Shown piece by piece: positions 32,897 to 43,458 of a stretch of 64,000 nt of DNA; positions within the stretch are counted from its first letter, which is position 1; each line of letters begins with the position of its first letter. A program made the position numbers and the translations under genes. This DNA comes from Moraxella sp. (GTDB taxonomy: Bacteria > Pseudomonadota > Gammaproteobacteria > Pseudomonadales > Moraxellaceae): assembly GCF_030525845.1 (NCBI RefSeq), contig NZ_JAUNDY010000004.1:1-64000 (forward strand), in the 5' to 3' direction. Under the pieces are notes generated by a model. The model saw only the letters and a program-made list of their open reading frames with translations, searched no databases and was not told the DNA's origin.

Positions 32897-33256
32897 ATGT
32901 TAAATAAATTTAAAATTGGCTCAGGTCTACTATGTGCCATCGCCTTAACCGCCTGCCAAAGCACGCCCACCAATCCTGTCATTGCTAGGAGCGATAACAC
33001 ATTTGAGACCACAGGCTTTGGCAAAACCAAGACCGAAGCCCAAAACTCAGCCCTAACCTCCGCCAAAGCTCAATGCGGTCATAAAACCCCCATCATCATC
33101 AAAGATACCTTAAATTATCAAGGCGTTATCGATGAAAAAGTGGGACGTGTCGCCGAACAAAGTGCCAAAGTTATTGGTGCTATCTTGGGTGTGGGTACGC
33201 CAGAGATAAGTCGTGATGATGATTATGAATATTTCATCACCTTTAAATGTCAATAA
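32897..33256 (+). CDS. Hypothetical lipoprotein
   Basis: 119 residues. The signal peptide ends in the lipobox LTAC (Cys about residue 20). The mature protein includes F-E-T-T-G-F-G-K-T-K-T-E-A-Q and a Cys pair (AQCGH and the terminal FKCQ) that may form a disulfide. The repeated T-K-x-E-A-x-x-x-A-L pattern recalls small periplasmic domains seen in LPP20-like lipoproteins, but no function is known. ATG 32897 follows GGGAGA. The gene has its own terminator. Confidence 0.65.
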   Translation: MLNKFKIGSGLLCAIALTACQSTPTNPVIARSDNTFETTGFGKTKTEAQNSALTSAKAQCGHKTPIIIKDTLNYQGVIDEKVGRVAEQSAKVIGAILGVGTPEISRDDDYEYFITFKCQ

Positions 33257-33263
33257 ATTCTGC

Positions 33264-33298
33264 TAAAACCACCCTTTGATTGGCGTGGTTTTATTTTT
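33264..33298 (+). terminator. Terminator after the hypothetical lipoprotein gene
   Basis: AAAACCAC and GTGGTTTT arms with T-rich sequence after them, located between convergent genes. Confidence 0.6.
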
Positions 33299-33319
33299 AT
33301 AAATCCAATTTCACTCATC

Positions 33320-35398
33320 TTACGCCTCGTGGATTAACAGCCCTGTTTGTCGCTTAGTTGGCGTATTGATGGCAGTCAATAGTGCCTGCTCATTGCTATA
33401 AATTGCCACCTGTTTTTTGGCACGAGTAACCGCTGTATAAATCAATTCTTTGGATAACAATCTTTCATTATCCTCATTAAATACAATGGCGACTTTATCA
33501 AATTCAGAACCTTGTGATTTATGAATGGTCATGGCATAAGCTGTGCTTACCATATCATCATTAAATACACTCACAGAAAAACTTCTTATGGTCTGCCCCT
33601 CCCCCACAAAATACACCGAAAGCTCACTATCACGTATTCCGCTTTTTAGGCAAATGCCAATATCTCCATTAAACAACCCCAAATCATAGCGATTTTTTAA
33701 AACCATGACTGGACGACCATGATACCACTTGGATTTATTTACCTTCAAATTCAAGCTTTCTTTATGCATGATTTCAATCGCCTGATTGATACTGTCATCG
33801 CCACACACTCCCACGTGAGATGCGGTTAAAATGCGATATTTATTAAAAACTTCATGTAATCTTATGATGGTATTATTTTTTTGAAAATCATCATATTGAT
33901 AAAACTTATTTTTTAATGAATTGGTCATTGCAAACAACCCATGTTTTTCTTGATAATCACATGCCAACTTTTTATAAAAAGACACCAATGATGAATTTTT
34001 AAGCTTATTTTTTAAATTTCCAACATCAAAAAATGCCAAATCATCATGATTGGACATCATTGCCATCATGATATTTTCTGAGATATGTTGTTTGTCATTG
34101 ATAAGCTTGGATAATTTTCCCACGCCAGAGGATTCATCAAACCTTCTTGATTCGGTCAAATGAATACGGGCCGATGATAATTGTGGCAATGCACACAAAT
34201 CAGACAATACCGCACCTGCATCGACCGCTGATAATTGATTTGAATCCCCCAATAAAATCACTCTTGCTCCATGTTTAATGGCACTTAATAATTGACAGGC
34301 TAATTCTGTACCAAGCATTGATGCTTCGTCCACCACAACCAAATCATAAGGCAACGGATTGGCAATATGATATTTTGGTGTATTATGCATGCCAATACCC
34401 AATAGTCGATGAATGGTCATGGGTTTTGGTAAGTCAATGTTCTCGCCACTTAAATCCAATGCCATTTGCAAAGATTCTGCCATACGCTGAGAAGCCTTTC
34501 CAGTCGGTGCAACCAATGCCAGATTTAGCTCCTTATTATCAACACCCAATGACTGATATAACGCCAAAACAATCTGTGCGATTGTAAAAGTTTTTCCCGT
34601 TCCAGGTCCTCCCGTGATGATGCTAAATGCGTGGTTAGCAATATGTTCTATCGCTTTTTTTTGATTACTATTTAATAGGGAATTTAATTTTGGCAATAAA
34701 ATCTTCGGGATAGTGCTATGATGAATATCAAAAACAGATGATAATAATTGTTTTTCCGCCATAAAACTACGATTTAACCAAAAATACATACTGTTTTTGG
34801 ATTTTTTATACCAAAATACGATTACCTTATCAACAAGTTCATCATCGTGTTTTGAAAAATATGGATTATGGCATAATTCATCAACAAACCCCGCTAAACA
34901 CCCATTGTTTTTAATATTAATCACATAATAAGCTCTTAATATTAATAAGAACATATTTGATATACTCTCTAAATCTTTTTTTAGCCTCAAACCCTTGTGA
35001 TTTTCGCATTGATTTTTATAGCACGTTGATACAAAGTCCTTTTTTTGAGATATAAAATCAGCAAATGATGACTCATCATTAATTTCATTCATTTGCATAA
35101 ATATTTCATCAAAATCCAAAAATCCTGTTTTATCAATAATTTCTTCAATAATTGGCAAGAATAATGGCAACTGCCAATTTTTTAATTGCTTATATCCATG
35201 ACCATCATTTTGCTTATTATCTGATAACACAAGCACTGTATGACCATCATCAAGTAAACGACTGCTTGTAAAATAAACCAAAGAAAAAACGACACTCCAA
35301 GAATGGTAAATCTTAACATCGTCAATATACCCCTTATCCATATACCAAGAAGCATGAGAAGATAAGCGGTTATTTAAATAATGGCTGATATGATTCAT
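33320..35398 (-). CDS. recD: Exodeoxyribonuclease V subunit alpha (RecD)
   Basis: A 692-residue SF1B 5'-3' helicase of the RecBCD complex (E. coli 608). Walker A GGPGTGKT is at about residues 265-272, DEASMLG gives motif II, GDSNQLSAVDAG motif III, and the C-terminal AYAMTIHKSQGSEFD with YTAVTRAKKQ motifs V-VI. The N-terminal ~250 residues form the RecB-contact domain and are longer than in E. coli. It begins five bases after recB, so the three genes form one operon. Visibly AT-richer than the flanking housekeeping genes. Confidence 0.93.
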   Translation of the reverse strand: MNHISHYLNNRLSSHASWYMDKGYIDDVKIYHSWSVVFSLVYFTSSRLLDDGHTVLVLSDNKQNDGHGYKQLKNWQLPLFLPIIEEIIDKTGFLDFDEIFMQMNEINDESSFADFISQKKDFVSTCYKNQCENHKGLRLKKDLESISNMFLLILRAYYVINIKNNGCLAGFVDELCHNPYFSKHDDELVDKVIVFWYKKSKNSMYFWLNRSFMAEKQLLSSVFDIHHSTIPKILLPKLNSLLNSNQKKAIEHIANHAFSIITGGPGTGKTFTIAQIVLALYQSLGVDNKELNLALVAPTGKASQRMAESLQMALDLSGENIDLPKPMTIHRLLGIGMHNTPKYHIANPLPYDLVVVDEASMLGTELACQLLSAIKHGARVILLGDSNQLSAVDAGAVLSDLCALPQLSSARIHLTESRRFDESSGVGKLSKLINDKQHISENIMMAMMSNHDDLAFFDVGNLKNKLKNSSLVSFYKKLACDYQEKHGLFAMTNSLKNKFYQYDDFQKNNTIIRLHEVFNKYRILTASHVGVCGDDSINQAIEIMHKESLNLKVNKSKWYHGRPVMVLKNRYDLGLFNGDIGICLKSGIRDSELSVYFVGEGQTIRSFSVSVFNDDMVSTAYAMTIHKSQGSEFDKVAIVFNEDNERLLSKELIYTAVTRAKKQVAIYSNEQALLTAINTPTKRQTGLLIHEA

Positions 35399-35403
35399 GT
35401 TTG

Positions 35404-38400
35404 TTATCCAAATACTTCATCTAAGGCATAAATAAGCGATATTGGAATTTGCCAATTAATATGTCCAAGTGCATGGTCTTGACTATCCACACCTCTTAAA
35501 AATATAAATTCTACCCCACCCAAATAATGGTGTTCATTACCAACATAATCATCAATACGTAACTTCAATAAACGATGTAATGCCACTTGATAAACACAGG
35601 CTTGCAACCAGTAACCTGCTTCATTCATTACTCGTTCTAGATTATCTTTGTGATAATCAGATAATGATTGGCTGATAAAATTTGATTTATAATCCACGAT
35701 ATAAAATTTACCGTCATATTCATATACCAAATCTATCTCGCCATTTAGGTACTTATAATAAGCAGAATCATCATCTTTTGTTAATACTATTTCTTTATCA
35801 CTATGATTTAAAAACGTTTGATTAAGGTTATCTATGCCAAAATTTTCCGTCAGTCTTAGTGTAAATTTCATTTCCTTAATAGACTTGTCGTTATTGAGTT
35901 GAGCAAGACTGATATTTGAGGATAACATCGGTGTATTAGAAATTGCCCAAATCCAATCCACCAAATCTTGATGTAAATCAATATTACCATTACGGCTATG
36001 ATAACCATCAAAAGCTCCGAATGACACTATCATTTTATCAATACTTTGGCTAATATTATCACAACTACTTAAATCAGTAACTTCCAACAATTTATGCAAA
36101 AATGTTCCAGCTTTTTTACCTTTCTCAAACAATGGTCGAATGTCATTATCTTGATAATGAACACCCAAATCATTATCAATGCCATAAATATCCACTTCTA
36201 TTTCATCATCAATAATAATATCATCTGACACCGTCTCACGGTTTATTTTGTACATCAAAGACGTTGCACTGCTTTTCGATGCTCCAATAAAATACTTATG
36301 ACTAAATATCTTATCCCAATCATCGTACACAATCTCTTCTGTCAAGTGTTGCACAGGCTCATACTTGTCAAAAATCATATCTTGACAATCATTCCATAAA
36401 ATCAAATCCATTTTATTGGATAATCTCTTGGGTAGCGTCAAGGTCGTTTTTTTATCTTGATATTCAAGCCATTGATAAACCACCATGCCATTTAAAGATT
36501 GGTTAGATGATATTTCTTTTGCCACCACATAGGTTTTCTCGGAAGCTCTCGTTAAAGCAACATAACCCAACCTTAGCCTCTCTTCAAATAATTCTTGATT
36601 GTTTTTTTTCTTATAATAATCCAGTTCCGTTTTACTGTCTTTATATGGCGATATTCTACGGTCAAAACTTTCATCACTATATGCATAAAAAAATTCTTCG
36701 CTTTGAGGCTTTGACTGCTTATTCAAACCCAAAATATATACAATAGGAAACTCCAATCCTTTTGACCCATGAATGGTCATGAGATTAACACCAGACTCAC
36801 TAGGCAATACTGTCCGATGATAAGATTCGCTGTCATCTTTATTTGACATCATTAACTCAAACCAATTTATTAAACCAACATCATTGATTTTTTTATACGC
36901 ATATTCATTAACAATCACCTCAATGATTTGACACAAATCCACCAAATAACGCTCGCCACATCTAGCACACAATTCCCATAAACTATCGTCTGATAGGGGA
37001 TTTTTTGATAAAGCCCATTGTATTGAACTTGCTATACCATACCTTATTAAATAATCATGGCATTTTTTAATATATAATATCAATTTTTCAGCAATTAACT
37101 CGTCTCCCAGTAACATCTCCAAATCATCAATTTGATAGCCAAAAATATTAGAGGTTAATAACCCCCCCAAAGATTCTCTATCCTGATGAATTATTGCACA
37201 TAACAAGGCATATAAGTCATTTGCAGATTCTGTGGTAAAAATATTCACATCATTTGGTGTAATAGATGGAATATTAAATTCATCTAAAAATGATTTAATT
37301 TTACTCAAATCCCTCTTTTGATAAGATAATACTGCAATATCGCTGGGCATGATAGATCTACCATCTAACTTATGCCCATCTTGCAAGATACTATTAATAT
37401 GCGAGGCAATACAATAACTTTCATCTTTTTTATCCCCATTTTCATCAGATGAAATATATATTAATGACAATGGGTGATTACCCGCATAATCTGGCATACT
37501 TCCATTCTTATCACTCCAAACCAACCGCCCTGCCTCATTGATGGCATCAACTTGATGGTAACAAATACCCTCACCCAAATACTCATGGCTACCTTCAAAC
37601 CAGCTATTTAAAGCATGGACAAGATTTTTATTGGATCGTCTATTAGTATTTAATGTTAGACTACTATTTAATAAGGGGGGATAATTATTATTTTTACCAA
37701 AATTTTTAACGCTATTATAATTAGATACATCTCCCCCTCTAAATCTATAAATAGCTTGTTTTGGATCTCCCACAAACAACAAAAACCCGCGTGATTTCTT
37801 ATTTTTTATTCTTCTATCATTAAAATAGCTTAAATAGATAGATTCTATCAATATCTTTTGCAAGCCATTAATATCTTGCGATTCATCAATTAGTGCAACA
37901 GGGTATTGTCTTCTGATATGCTCAACCAGACCTTTATTGCTCTTTAAAGCCTCTATAAGCCTTACCATCTGAAAAGTAAATGTACTTTTTCCCTGATGTT
38001 CCAGCATTTGTTTTAGTTTAACCCTGATATCGCAAGACATTTGATGATACAAGTAAGAGCGGTACATGTTACCAATATTTTTAATGCGATTTTTAATATC
38101 AACAATAGACAATAATCTATCTATTGGCAACGAATAAAAATATGACTTATTTTCATCAAATCCTTTTTTAAAGGCATTCTCTTTTTTGATGTCTATTAAT
38201 TTATCCAAAAAGTTAATATCTTTTTGCGATAAATGATTTACAAACCCCACTTTATAATCTCTAATATCATCTAAAATATGTTTAATGAGACCAAAATCTT
38301 TTACACAAGATGGCGATTTACTAAAACCAAAATTTGACATATAATCTATGTCATAAAAAGGCTCAAACACTGATAAATCTTTATCAAAAATCCCCATCAA

Positions 38401-39189
38401 TTCATGCTCGATTAAGTCTAGATAGTTATCATCTATCACATAAGCTTCATCAATGGGTGCTTGATAAAAATTCAATGATAAATTAACTGCTTTATAAGCA
38501 GAGTCAATATCATAAAATACGTCCGCTCCTATGATGTCGTAAAGTTTTTTTGATTTGGCAATTTTAATATGTTCTTTACGCAACGCATCATGAATTAACG
38601 AATGAATCATCTCCTCGCTATTAGAGATAATCTCGGTATTAGTCTGACAGCCTATTTCTGATGAGAATTCTTTTAGCCATTTTTGAGCAAGACTATCTAG
38701 CGTTCCCACAAATAGCTTGTCCAATGAAGTTAATAAAACAGAACATTTTCTAGCGACGACATCAAAAATATAAATATTGTCATGATTGATAAATTCATCA
38801 ATAGATTTCTTTATTAGATATTTATAAATTTCATCATCACAATCTTTGACCCCATTGTTTTTTGCCTCTTCTATGATTTTATTTAGAGAATCATCTACAT
38901 CACTGCCATCAAACCATTTTTTATAAGATGATGTTTGTTGAGCAATCCAGCGAATATAATAATAAAATCCACTGATTTTTTCTTGTATGCGTTCTTGCAT
39001 TTCTCTGGCGGCAGCACGAGTGAATGTCGTGGCAATAATCTGCTCTGGTTGATACTGTTTTTCTATTAATAATCTTAAAATAATACCCGTTAAAGTCCAC
39101 GTTTTTCCAGTACCTGCTGAGGCTTCTATCAAATAGCCTCCCGTTAAATCACAAGCGATGGCAGGAATGATAGTTTTATTATTCATCAT
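35404..39189 (-). CDS. recB: Exodeoxyribonuclease V subunit beta (RecB)
   Basis: A 1261-residue helicase-nuclease (E. coli 1180). Walker A SAGTGKT is at residues 24-30; motif II DESQD (ALIDESQDI), motif III-IV GDPKQAIYRFRGGD and motif V MTIHGSKGLEFP follow. The C-terminal nuclease domain carries GEIDLVYEYDGKFYIVDYKS, the catalytic Asp-x(n)-Asp-Tyr-Lys. RecB unwinds double-strand breaks 3'-5', degrades DNA and loads RecA after Chi. The gene lies seven bases after recC and five before recD. It is strikingly rich in A/T, with long Asn/Asp/Ile/Lys-rich insertions between helicase motifs. Confidence 0.94.
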   Translation of the reverse strand: MMNNKTIIPAIACDLTGGYLIEASAGTGKTWTLTGIILRLLIEKQYQPEQIIATTFTRAAAREMQERIQEKISGFYYYIRWIAQQTSSYKKWFDGSDVDDSLNKIIEEAKNNGVKDCDDEIYKYLIKKSIDEFINHDNIYIFDVVARKCSVLLTSLDKLFVGTLDSLAQKWLKEFSSEIGCQTNTEIISNSEEMIHSLIHDALRKEHIKIAKSKKLYDIIGADVFYDIDSAYKAVNLSLNFYQAPIDEAYVIDDNYLDLIEHELMGIFDKDLSVFEPFYDIDYMSNFGFSKSPSCVKDFGLIKHILDDIRDYKVGFVNHLSQKDINFLDKLIDIKKENAFKKGFDENKSYFYSLPIDRLLSIVDIKNRIKNIGNMYRSYLYHQMSCDIRVKLKQMLEHQGKSTFTFQMVRLIEALKSNKGLVEHIRRQYPVALIDESQDINGLQKILIESIYLSYFNDRRIKNKKSRGFLLFVGDPKQAIYRFRGGDVSNYNSVKNFGKNNNYPPLLNSSLTLNTNRRSNKNLVHALNSWFEGSHEYLGEGICYHQVDAINEAGRLVWSDKNGSMPDYAGNHPLSLIYISSDENGDKKDESYCIASHINSILQDGHKLDGRSIMPSDIAVLSYQKRDLSKIKSFLDEFNIPSITPNDVNIFTTESANDLYALLCAIIHQDRESLGGLLTSNIFGYQIDDLEMLLGDELIAEKLILYIKKCHDYLIRYGIASSIQWALSKNPLSDDSLWELCARCGERYLVDLCQIIEVIVNEYAYKKINDVGLINWFELMMSNKDDSESYHRTVLPSESGVNLMTIHGSKGLEFPIVYILGLNKQSKPQSEEFFYAYSDESFDRRISPYKDSKTELDYYKKKNNQELFEERLRLGYVALTRASEKTYVVAKEISSNQSLNGMVVYQWLEYQDKKTTLTLPKRLSNKMDLILWNDCQDMIFDKYEPVQHLTEEIVYDDWDKIFSHKYFIGASKSSATSLMYKINRETVSDDIIIDDEIEVDIYGIDNDLGVHYQDNDIRPLFEKGKKAGTFLHKLLEVTDLSSCDNISQSIDKMIVSFGAFDGYHSRNGNIDLHQDLVDWIWAISNTPMLSSNISLAQLNNDKSIKEMKFTLRLTENFGIDNLNQTFLNHSDKEIVLTKDDDSAYYKYLNGEIDLVYEYDGKFYIVDYKSNFISQSLSDYHKDNLERVMNEAGYWLQACVYQVALHRLLKLRIDDYVGNEHHYLGGVEFIFLRGVDSQDHALGHINWQIPISLIYALDEVFG

Positions 39190-39196
39190 ATTTTCC

Positions 39197-42100
39197 TTAT
39201 TGATTATCTACTTTAATGGCGTCCAAATAATCTTTCATTGGCTCATACATCACGCTAGCAATAGGCAAATACCGCACTAATGCGTGATAAGGATTTGAAC
39301 CCTGTAATATTTTTTGCCATATTCTATGCTGACTATTATCTTCATAAATCAAACTTTGATGATAACCATCTATCCACCCACTAAATATCTTGGGCGATAA
39401 TTGAAATCCTTCGTTGTTTTTTTGGACTTCATAATCAAATCCATCACGATGCGTCATAATAATCGGTGTATTTTTAGCAATATTTAATAAAATCATAAGA
39501 TTAAATATATAAGCTTTTGCCGTCAATGTACCAATGCCATACAAGGCAAATAAATGAACATCTTTAAAAATTCCATTATTATTGCTCTTATGAAATCTCC
39601 ACAGACTAAACTTATCACTCTTATCACTGATTTGCCACAACAAATGCCTTACAAAAAATTTAAATAAATTATCTGCTTTGGCACGATTTGGCAATATGTT
39701 AAACCAAATACCTCCATCTGGCACATTATCCACAATAGAAATTGTATCAGATAAAACAATATGCCTCTCCTTTGTTTGTGAAAAATATCCATCACATTTA
39801 TCCAAATAGCATTTTAACTTATTATCATTTTTAAGACATTCAATTTCTTGAACAAACGATTTTAACTTATCATGAAGCCCAAAGAACAGCTCATCTGGTG
39901 TAGATAGCCTAGGATACCCAGCTGGCAACAAATCCCCATAATAGAGGGTTTTTATTTGATTGGCAACATGCTTGATTTTATTGTCTCTTGCCACCCTTTC
40001 CTTGTCTAACAATTCATTCAAAGAATCATCATCTGTCAAGCATATTAAATCAAGTTCAGCCATCTTAATCAACAAATCATTAATCTGGTACTCGCTTAAT
40101 TTATTTAAATAAAGCGGCTCATTGATTTCATCAGCATTTATGTCTTTGCTAATTTTAACTTTATCTTTTAAATAAGTTTTGGCAAAATTTTTAAGTCCAG
40201 ACATCAACTCATTGACGTGCATGGTTTTTGGTAGTATGATTTGATATTTATCACAAATATGATTTATGTGATTTATCAAGCTATCCTCTGTTTGGCATTT
40301 TAAGGATTGATTGAGCAAACCAGACAATTCATAAATGTCTTTTTCACTCATAAAATTATCGGGCAATGATTTACTTGTGGTATTTTTATTGCTATCTAAA
40401 ACCCCTCTAACTTTTTGCCATATGGGTGGTGGTGGCAGGGATTTTCTTTGCTCATTTTTTAATAGCGTAATTTTATGCTTAAAATGAGATAATAATTGCC
40501 CTTTTAGATCATCAAATTGATGATGAATTTCATCGTTTTGATAATAAAGCGTCTCATCAAAAAATGTGGGAGCGTGATAAGTGATAAGATAATCTTCAAT
40601 TAATTGTGGCATGATTTCCTTAACGAGACTTGTGGCATTTTCCTGATCATTGTCATTTTGCCAGTCTGCAAGATTTTTATCGTCCCAGTACGCTTCTGTC
40701 TTTAAAAATTCAATCAACTCACTAACTACCGACGCAGGCAAAAGCCTGTTTTCGCCATCTGCACTCATGCCTTGATAAAAAATCAAACATTGCTCACGGG
40801 TACACAATAGCGCATCTAAAAATGCTCCTTTATCATCATCTTCATGATAACGGTCGCCTAATTGTCTCACGCCCGCCCTCATCAAATCCATGCGTACCGC
40901 CCTATCTTGACGTGGAAATGATGATAGGTTCATGTCCAGCATAATCGTCAGCCCAAAAGGAATGCTTCTAACCGCCCCAAAACGTGCAAAAGTAATCACA
41001 TCAGATGGCTCGGCACTGATGGTTTGCGACCTTACCACCTCCATCAAGCTCTCTAATACAAATTTCATCGACAGGCAAACATCGGCATGACTAATGTAGG
41101 CGGTTTTAGATTTTTGGCTATCGCCTACATGATAATGATAGTATTTATTTGCTCTAAGACTTGCCATCATGCTGTTTTTGGCATTAAAAATTGCACGCAT
41201 GGCAACACTCTCATGCATACGAATAAAATAATGATTAATCACGTCGTTTTCGATGCATGAAAGTAGATTTTCGACACTGTCTATTTTGGTAAACATCAAA
41301 CGGTTTTGTGATAGCCCTTGATGAATGGCGGTCAAAGCCTCAATCACAGACGTATCCGCTAGCGTAACACCCATCAGCGGTAGTGTCGCTTCTTTAAACA
41401 CGCCCTCACGCCATACAAATGGATATAAAGCACGACTGGCGGTATTGCTAGGAGCAAGCAATCCCAAAACCAAACGGTCTAGGGCATAACTAAACGTGTA
41501 TCGATAATCGCTATCGTCTTTATGCAATGTCTTGGATAAATGTATTTCATCAAAACCACGTTTAAAGCCCGCCTGCACAAGCAAAGCAACGCCACGCCTC
41601 ATCTCATCAAATGTCAGCCCAAAACTCTCATACAAAGCAGGTGTTAGCAACCATTCATACACTTCATCAGCATAAAAACGACTGGTCGGTTCTCCAAGAA
41701 GTGTGTAAAAACCAGAGATGGCAAAAATCAGCTCCTCGATACTTTTGTCAGGCACGCCTGTGATTTTAATGGGTAAATGCAGTCCATCAATCCCCACGCC
41801 TTTTGGAAATACGGAGCGAATCACATCTTCACTACTGGCAATGTCAGGAAGTAGCACCACCACATCAGCAAGAGTACGACTGGGGTCGTCATTGAGATAC
41901 TTGGCAATCATCAGCCTCGCCACCTCCAACTGGCATGTCAGACTATGGCAAGCATGAATAGAGATACTACCCATATTATCCATCACAAGCGGGATTTTTG
42001 GGCGGTGTTTTTGGGTCAGTGCCTTACTATCAAGCAACGCCCCCACCAGTTGCTCGCCCACTCTTTTGCCAATGCCTCCCTCTTTATTTAGCATCAAAAT

Positions 42101-43285
42101 ATCGGATTTTAGACCATTTAGCAAGGTTGTTTGGTTGTCTAGCACCTCAAAGTCATCTTGCCATATTATCTGATACCGCCCATCATCTGCCCCGCCTGAC
42201 ATTTCAGCAAGCATGGCAAACGTATCACGAGATTCCTTACCCAGACGAGACAACAACCCATGACCATAATCCCTAAGATAGGCAATCTGCGGATGGATGA
42301 TATTGATTTTGGATAGCCACCTAGCATCAACGATGTCCGCCCAAAACATCATGGATTGGTTAAAATGCAACAACACCACATCTAGATACTGCGACAGCTC
42401 TTTTAAAAAATCCAACTCCGCCTTAGGGATTTGCTGAATGGTAAATAAGTGCAATGATTTTGGCAGTACGTTTAAAGCTTGTTTTGAAAGGTCGCCCCCA
42501 TTATCTCGCCTGCCTTGCAGTACTTGCCAAAACCGCTCTTCTAAGTCCAAACGATATTGATAAGTTTCTTTAAATAATTCATGCCACAAAAACCGCAAAG
42601 CCGCTTCCAGTTGCACATAATATTCTTTTAGCCAATCCATCTCCTCATCATGAGTAAGCCCCCCCATTTTTTGTTCCAACATCGCCTTTTGGGTCATCAT
42701 TTCCTCAACGCTTGGGGTTAGGGGCGTATCTTTTGTCCATGCCAAAAGCCACTTGGGGCGATGGGTTAGATAACGCACATAGATTTTCGACAGCTCATCA
42801 CACACTTGCCACAGTCGCTGTTCTGACAACCCCCCAAATTCCTCATGCTTTTCTTCATCATGCAATACACTGACCAAAAAATGCAGTGGGTGGCTTTCAT
42901 TGTGTAATAACTCATGAGGGTTTTTATAAAAACTATCTGTGATAAACCCAAAAATCCGCCACCGCATGATAGAAGCTGATAACATCGCCACCTCAGGCAC
43001 CGCCATCGCCTCATCAGGATATGCCCGCCCATCTAACTGTAATACCGCTCTCATCATCTCCCATTGATACTTCCCCCAAAACTGCGTGGTAAATAACGTG
43101 CTAATACCAACTTTTGTCGCCACCGTCCGAGAAAGCCAATCCCCTAGCACCATCGATGGCACAATCACCGTAAACGGCTCAAACACCACACGTGCAAGGT
43201 CTGACTGCTTACTGTTGGTTTTATAAAAATCAACCAGATGATTGACGAGATGGTCGGTGCTATTGGACTGAATGATAAAAAACAT
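39197..43285 (-). CDS. recC: Exodeoxyribonuclease V subunit gamma (RecC)
   Basis: A 1362-residue Chi-recognition subunit (E. coli 1122), about 240 residues longer than the enteric protein. The start M-F-F-I-I-Q-S-N, with VIVPSMVLGDWLSR and the LP(K)SLHLFTIQQIPKAEL segment, matches RecC. Further on come ACHSLTCQLEVARLM, GVPDKSIEEL and MLDMNLSSFPRQD. The helicase fold has lost its ATPase motifs, as in the family. The extra length is mostly in the C-terminal half, which is also more AT-rich. It is the first gene of recC-recB-recD, divergent from dnaE. Confidence 0.92.
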   Translation of the reverse strand: MFFIIQSNSTDHLVNHLVDFYKTNSKQSDLARVVFEPFTVIVPSMVLGDWLSRTVATKVGISTLFTTQFWGKYQWEMMRAVLQLDGRAYPDEAMAVPEVAMLSASIMRWRIFGFITDSFYKNPHELLHNESHPLHFLVSVLHDEEKHEEFGGLSEQRLWQVCDELSKIYVRYLTHRPKWLLAWTKDTPLTPSVEEMMTQKAMLEQKMGGLTHDEEMDWLKEYYVQLEAALRFLWHELFKETYQYRLDLEERFWQVLQGRRDNGGDLSKQALNVLPKSLHLFTIQQIPKAELDFLKELSQYLDVVLLHFNQSMMFWADIVDARWLSKINIIHPQIAYLRDYGHGLLSRLGKESRDTFAMLAEMSGGADDGRYQIIWQDDFEVLDNQTTLLNGLKSDILMLNKEGGIGKRVGEQLVGALLDSKALTQKHRPKIPLVMDNMGSISIHACHSLTCQLEVARLMIAKYLNDDPSRTLADVVVLLPDIASSEDVIRSVFPKGVGIDGLHLPIKITGVPDKSIEELIFAISGFYTLLGEPTSRFYADEVYEWLLTPALYESFGLTFDEMRRGVALLVQAGFKRGFDEIHLSKTLHKDDSDYRYTFSYALDRLVLGLLAPSNTASRALYPFVWREGVFKEATLPLMGVTLADTSVIEALTAIHQGLSQNRLMFTKIDSVENLLSCIENDVINHYFIRMHESVAMRAIFNAKNSMMASLRANKYYHYHVGDSQKSKTAYISHADVCLSMKFVLESLMEVVRSQTISAEPSDVITFARFGAVRSIPFGLTIMLDMNLSSFPRQDRAVRMDLMRAGVRQLGDRYHEDDDKGAFLDALLCTREQCLIFYQGMSADGENRLLPASVVSELIEFLKTEAYWDDKNLADWQNDNDQENATSLVKEIMPQLIEDYLITYHAPTFFDETLYYQNDEIHHQFDDLKGQLLSHFKHKITLLKNEQRKSLPPPPIWQKVRGVLDSNKNTTSKSLPDNFMSEKDIYELSGLLNQSLKCQTEDSLINHINHICDKYQIILPKTMHVNELMSGLKNFAKTYLKDKVKISKDINADEINEPLYLNKLSEYQINDLLIKMAELDLICLTDDDSLNELLDKERVARDNKIKHVANQIKTLYYGDLLPAGYPRLSTPDELFFGLHDKLKSFVQEIECLKNDNKLKCYLDKCDGYFSQTKERHIVLSDTISIVDNVPDGGIWFNILPNRAKADNLFKFFVRHLLWQISDKSDKFSLWRFHKSNNNGIFKDVHLFALYGIGTLTAKAYIFNLMILLNIAKNTPIIMTHRDGFDYEVQKNNEGFQLSPKIFSGWIDGYHQSLIYEDNSQHRIWQKILQGSNPYHALVRYLPIASVMYEPMKDYLDAIKVDNQ

Positions 43286-43353
43286 AAATAATGAACAAAT
43301 ACATACAAAATTTGATAACCCTAAATTTTACCGTGATTTTCACAAATTTTCCA

Positions 43354-43362
43354 TGTTATAAT
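43354..43362 (+). promoter_or_regulatory. Predicted extended -10 promoter near dnaE
   Basis: TGTTATAAT, the same extended -10 as upstream of rpoD, 96 bp before the dnaE start in the recC-dnaE divergent region. Confidence 0.4.
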
Positions 43363-43458
43363 ACCAAATACTCATAAGACAACTAAAAATCCTTAATAAA
43401 AATTTATAACCCATTGATTTTTATTATGTTATAAATACCAAACCGTGTAGAGAAACTT

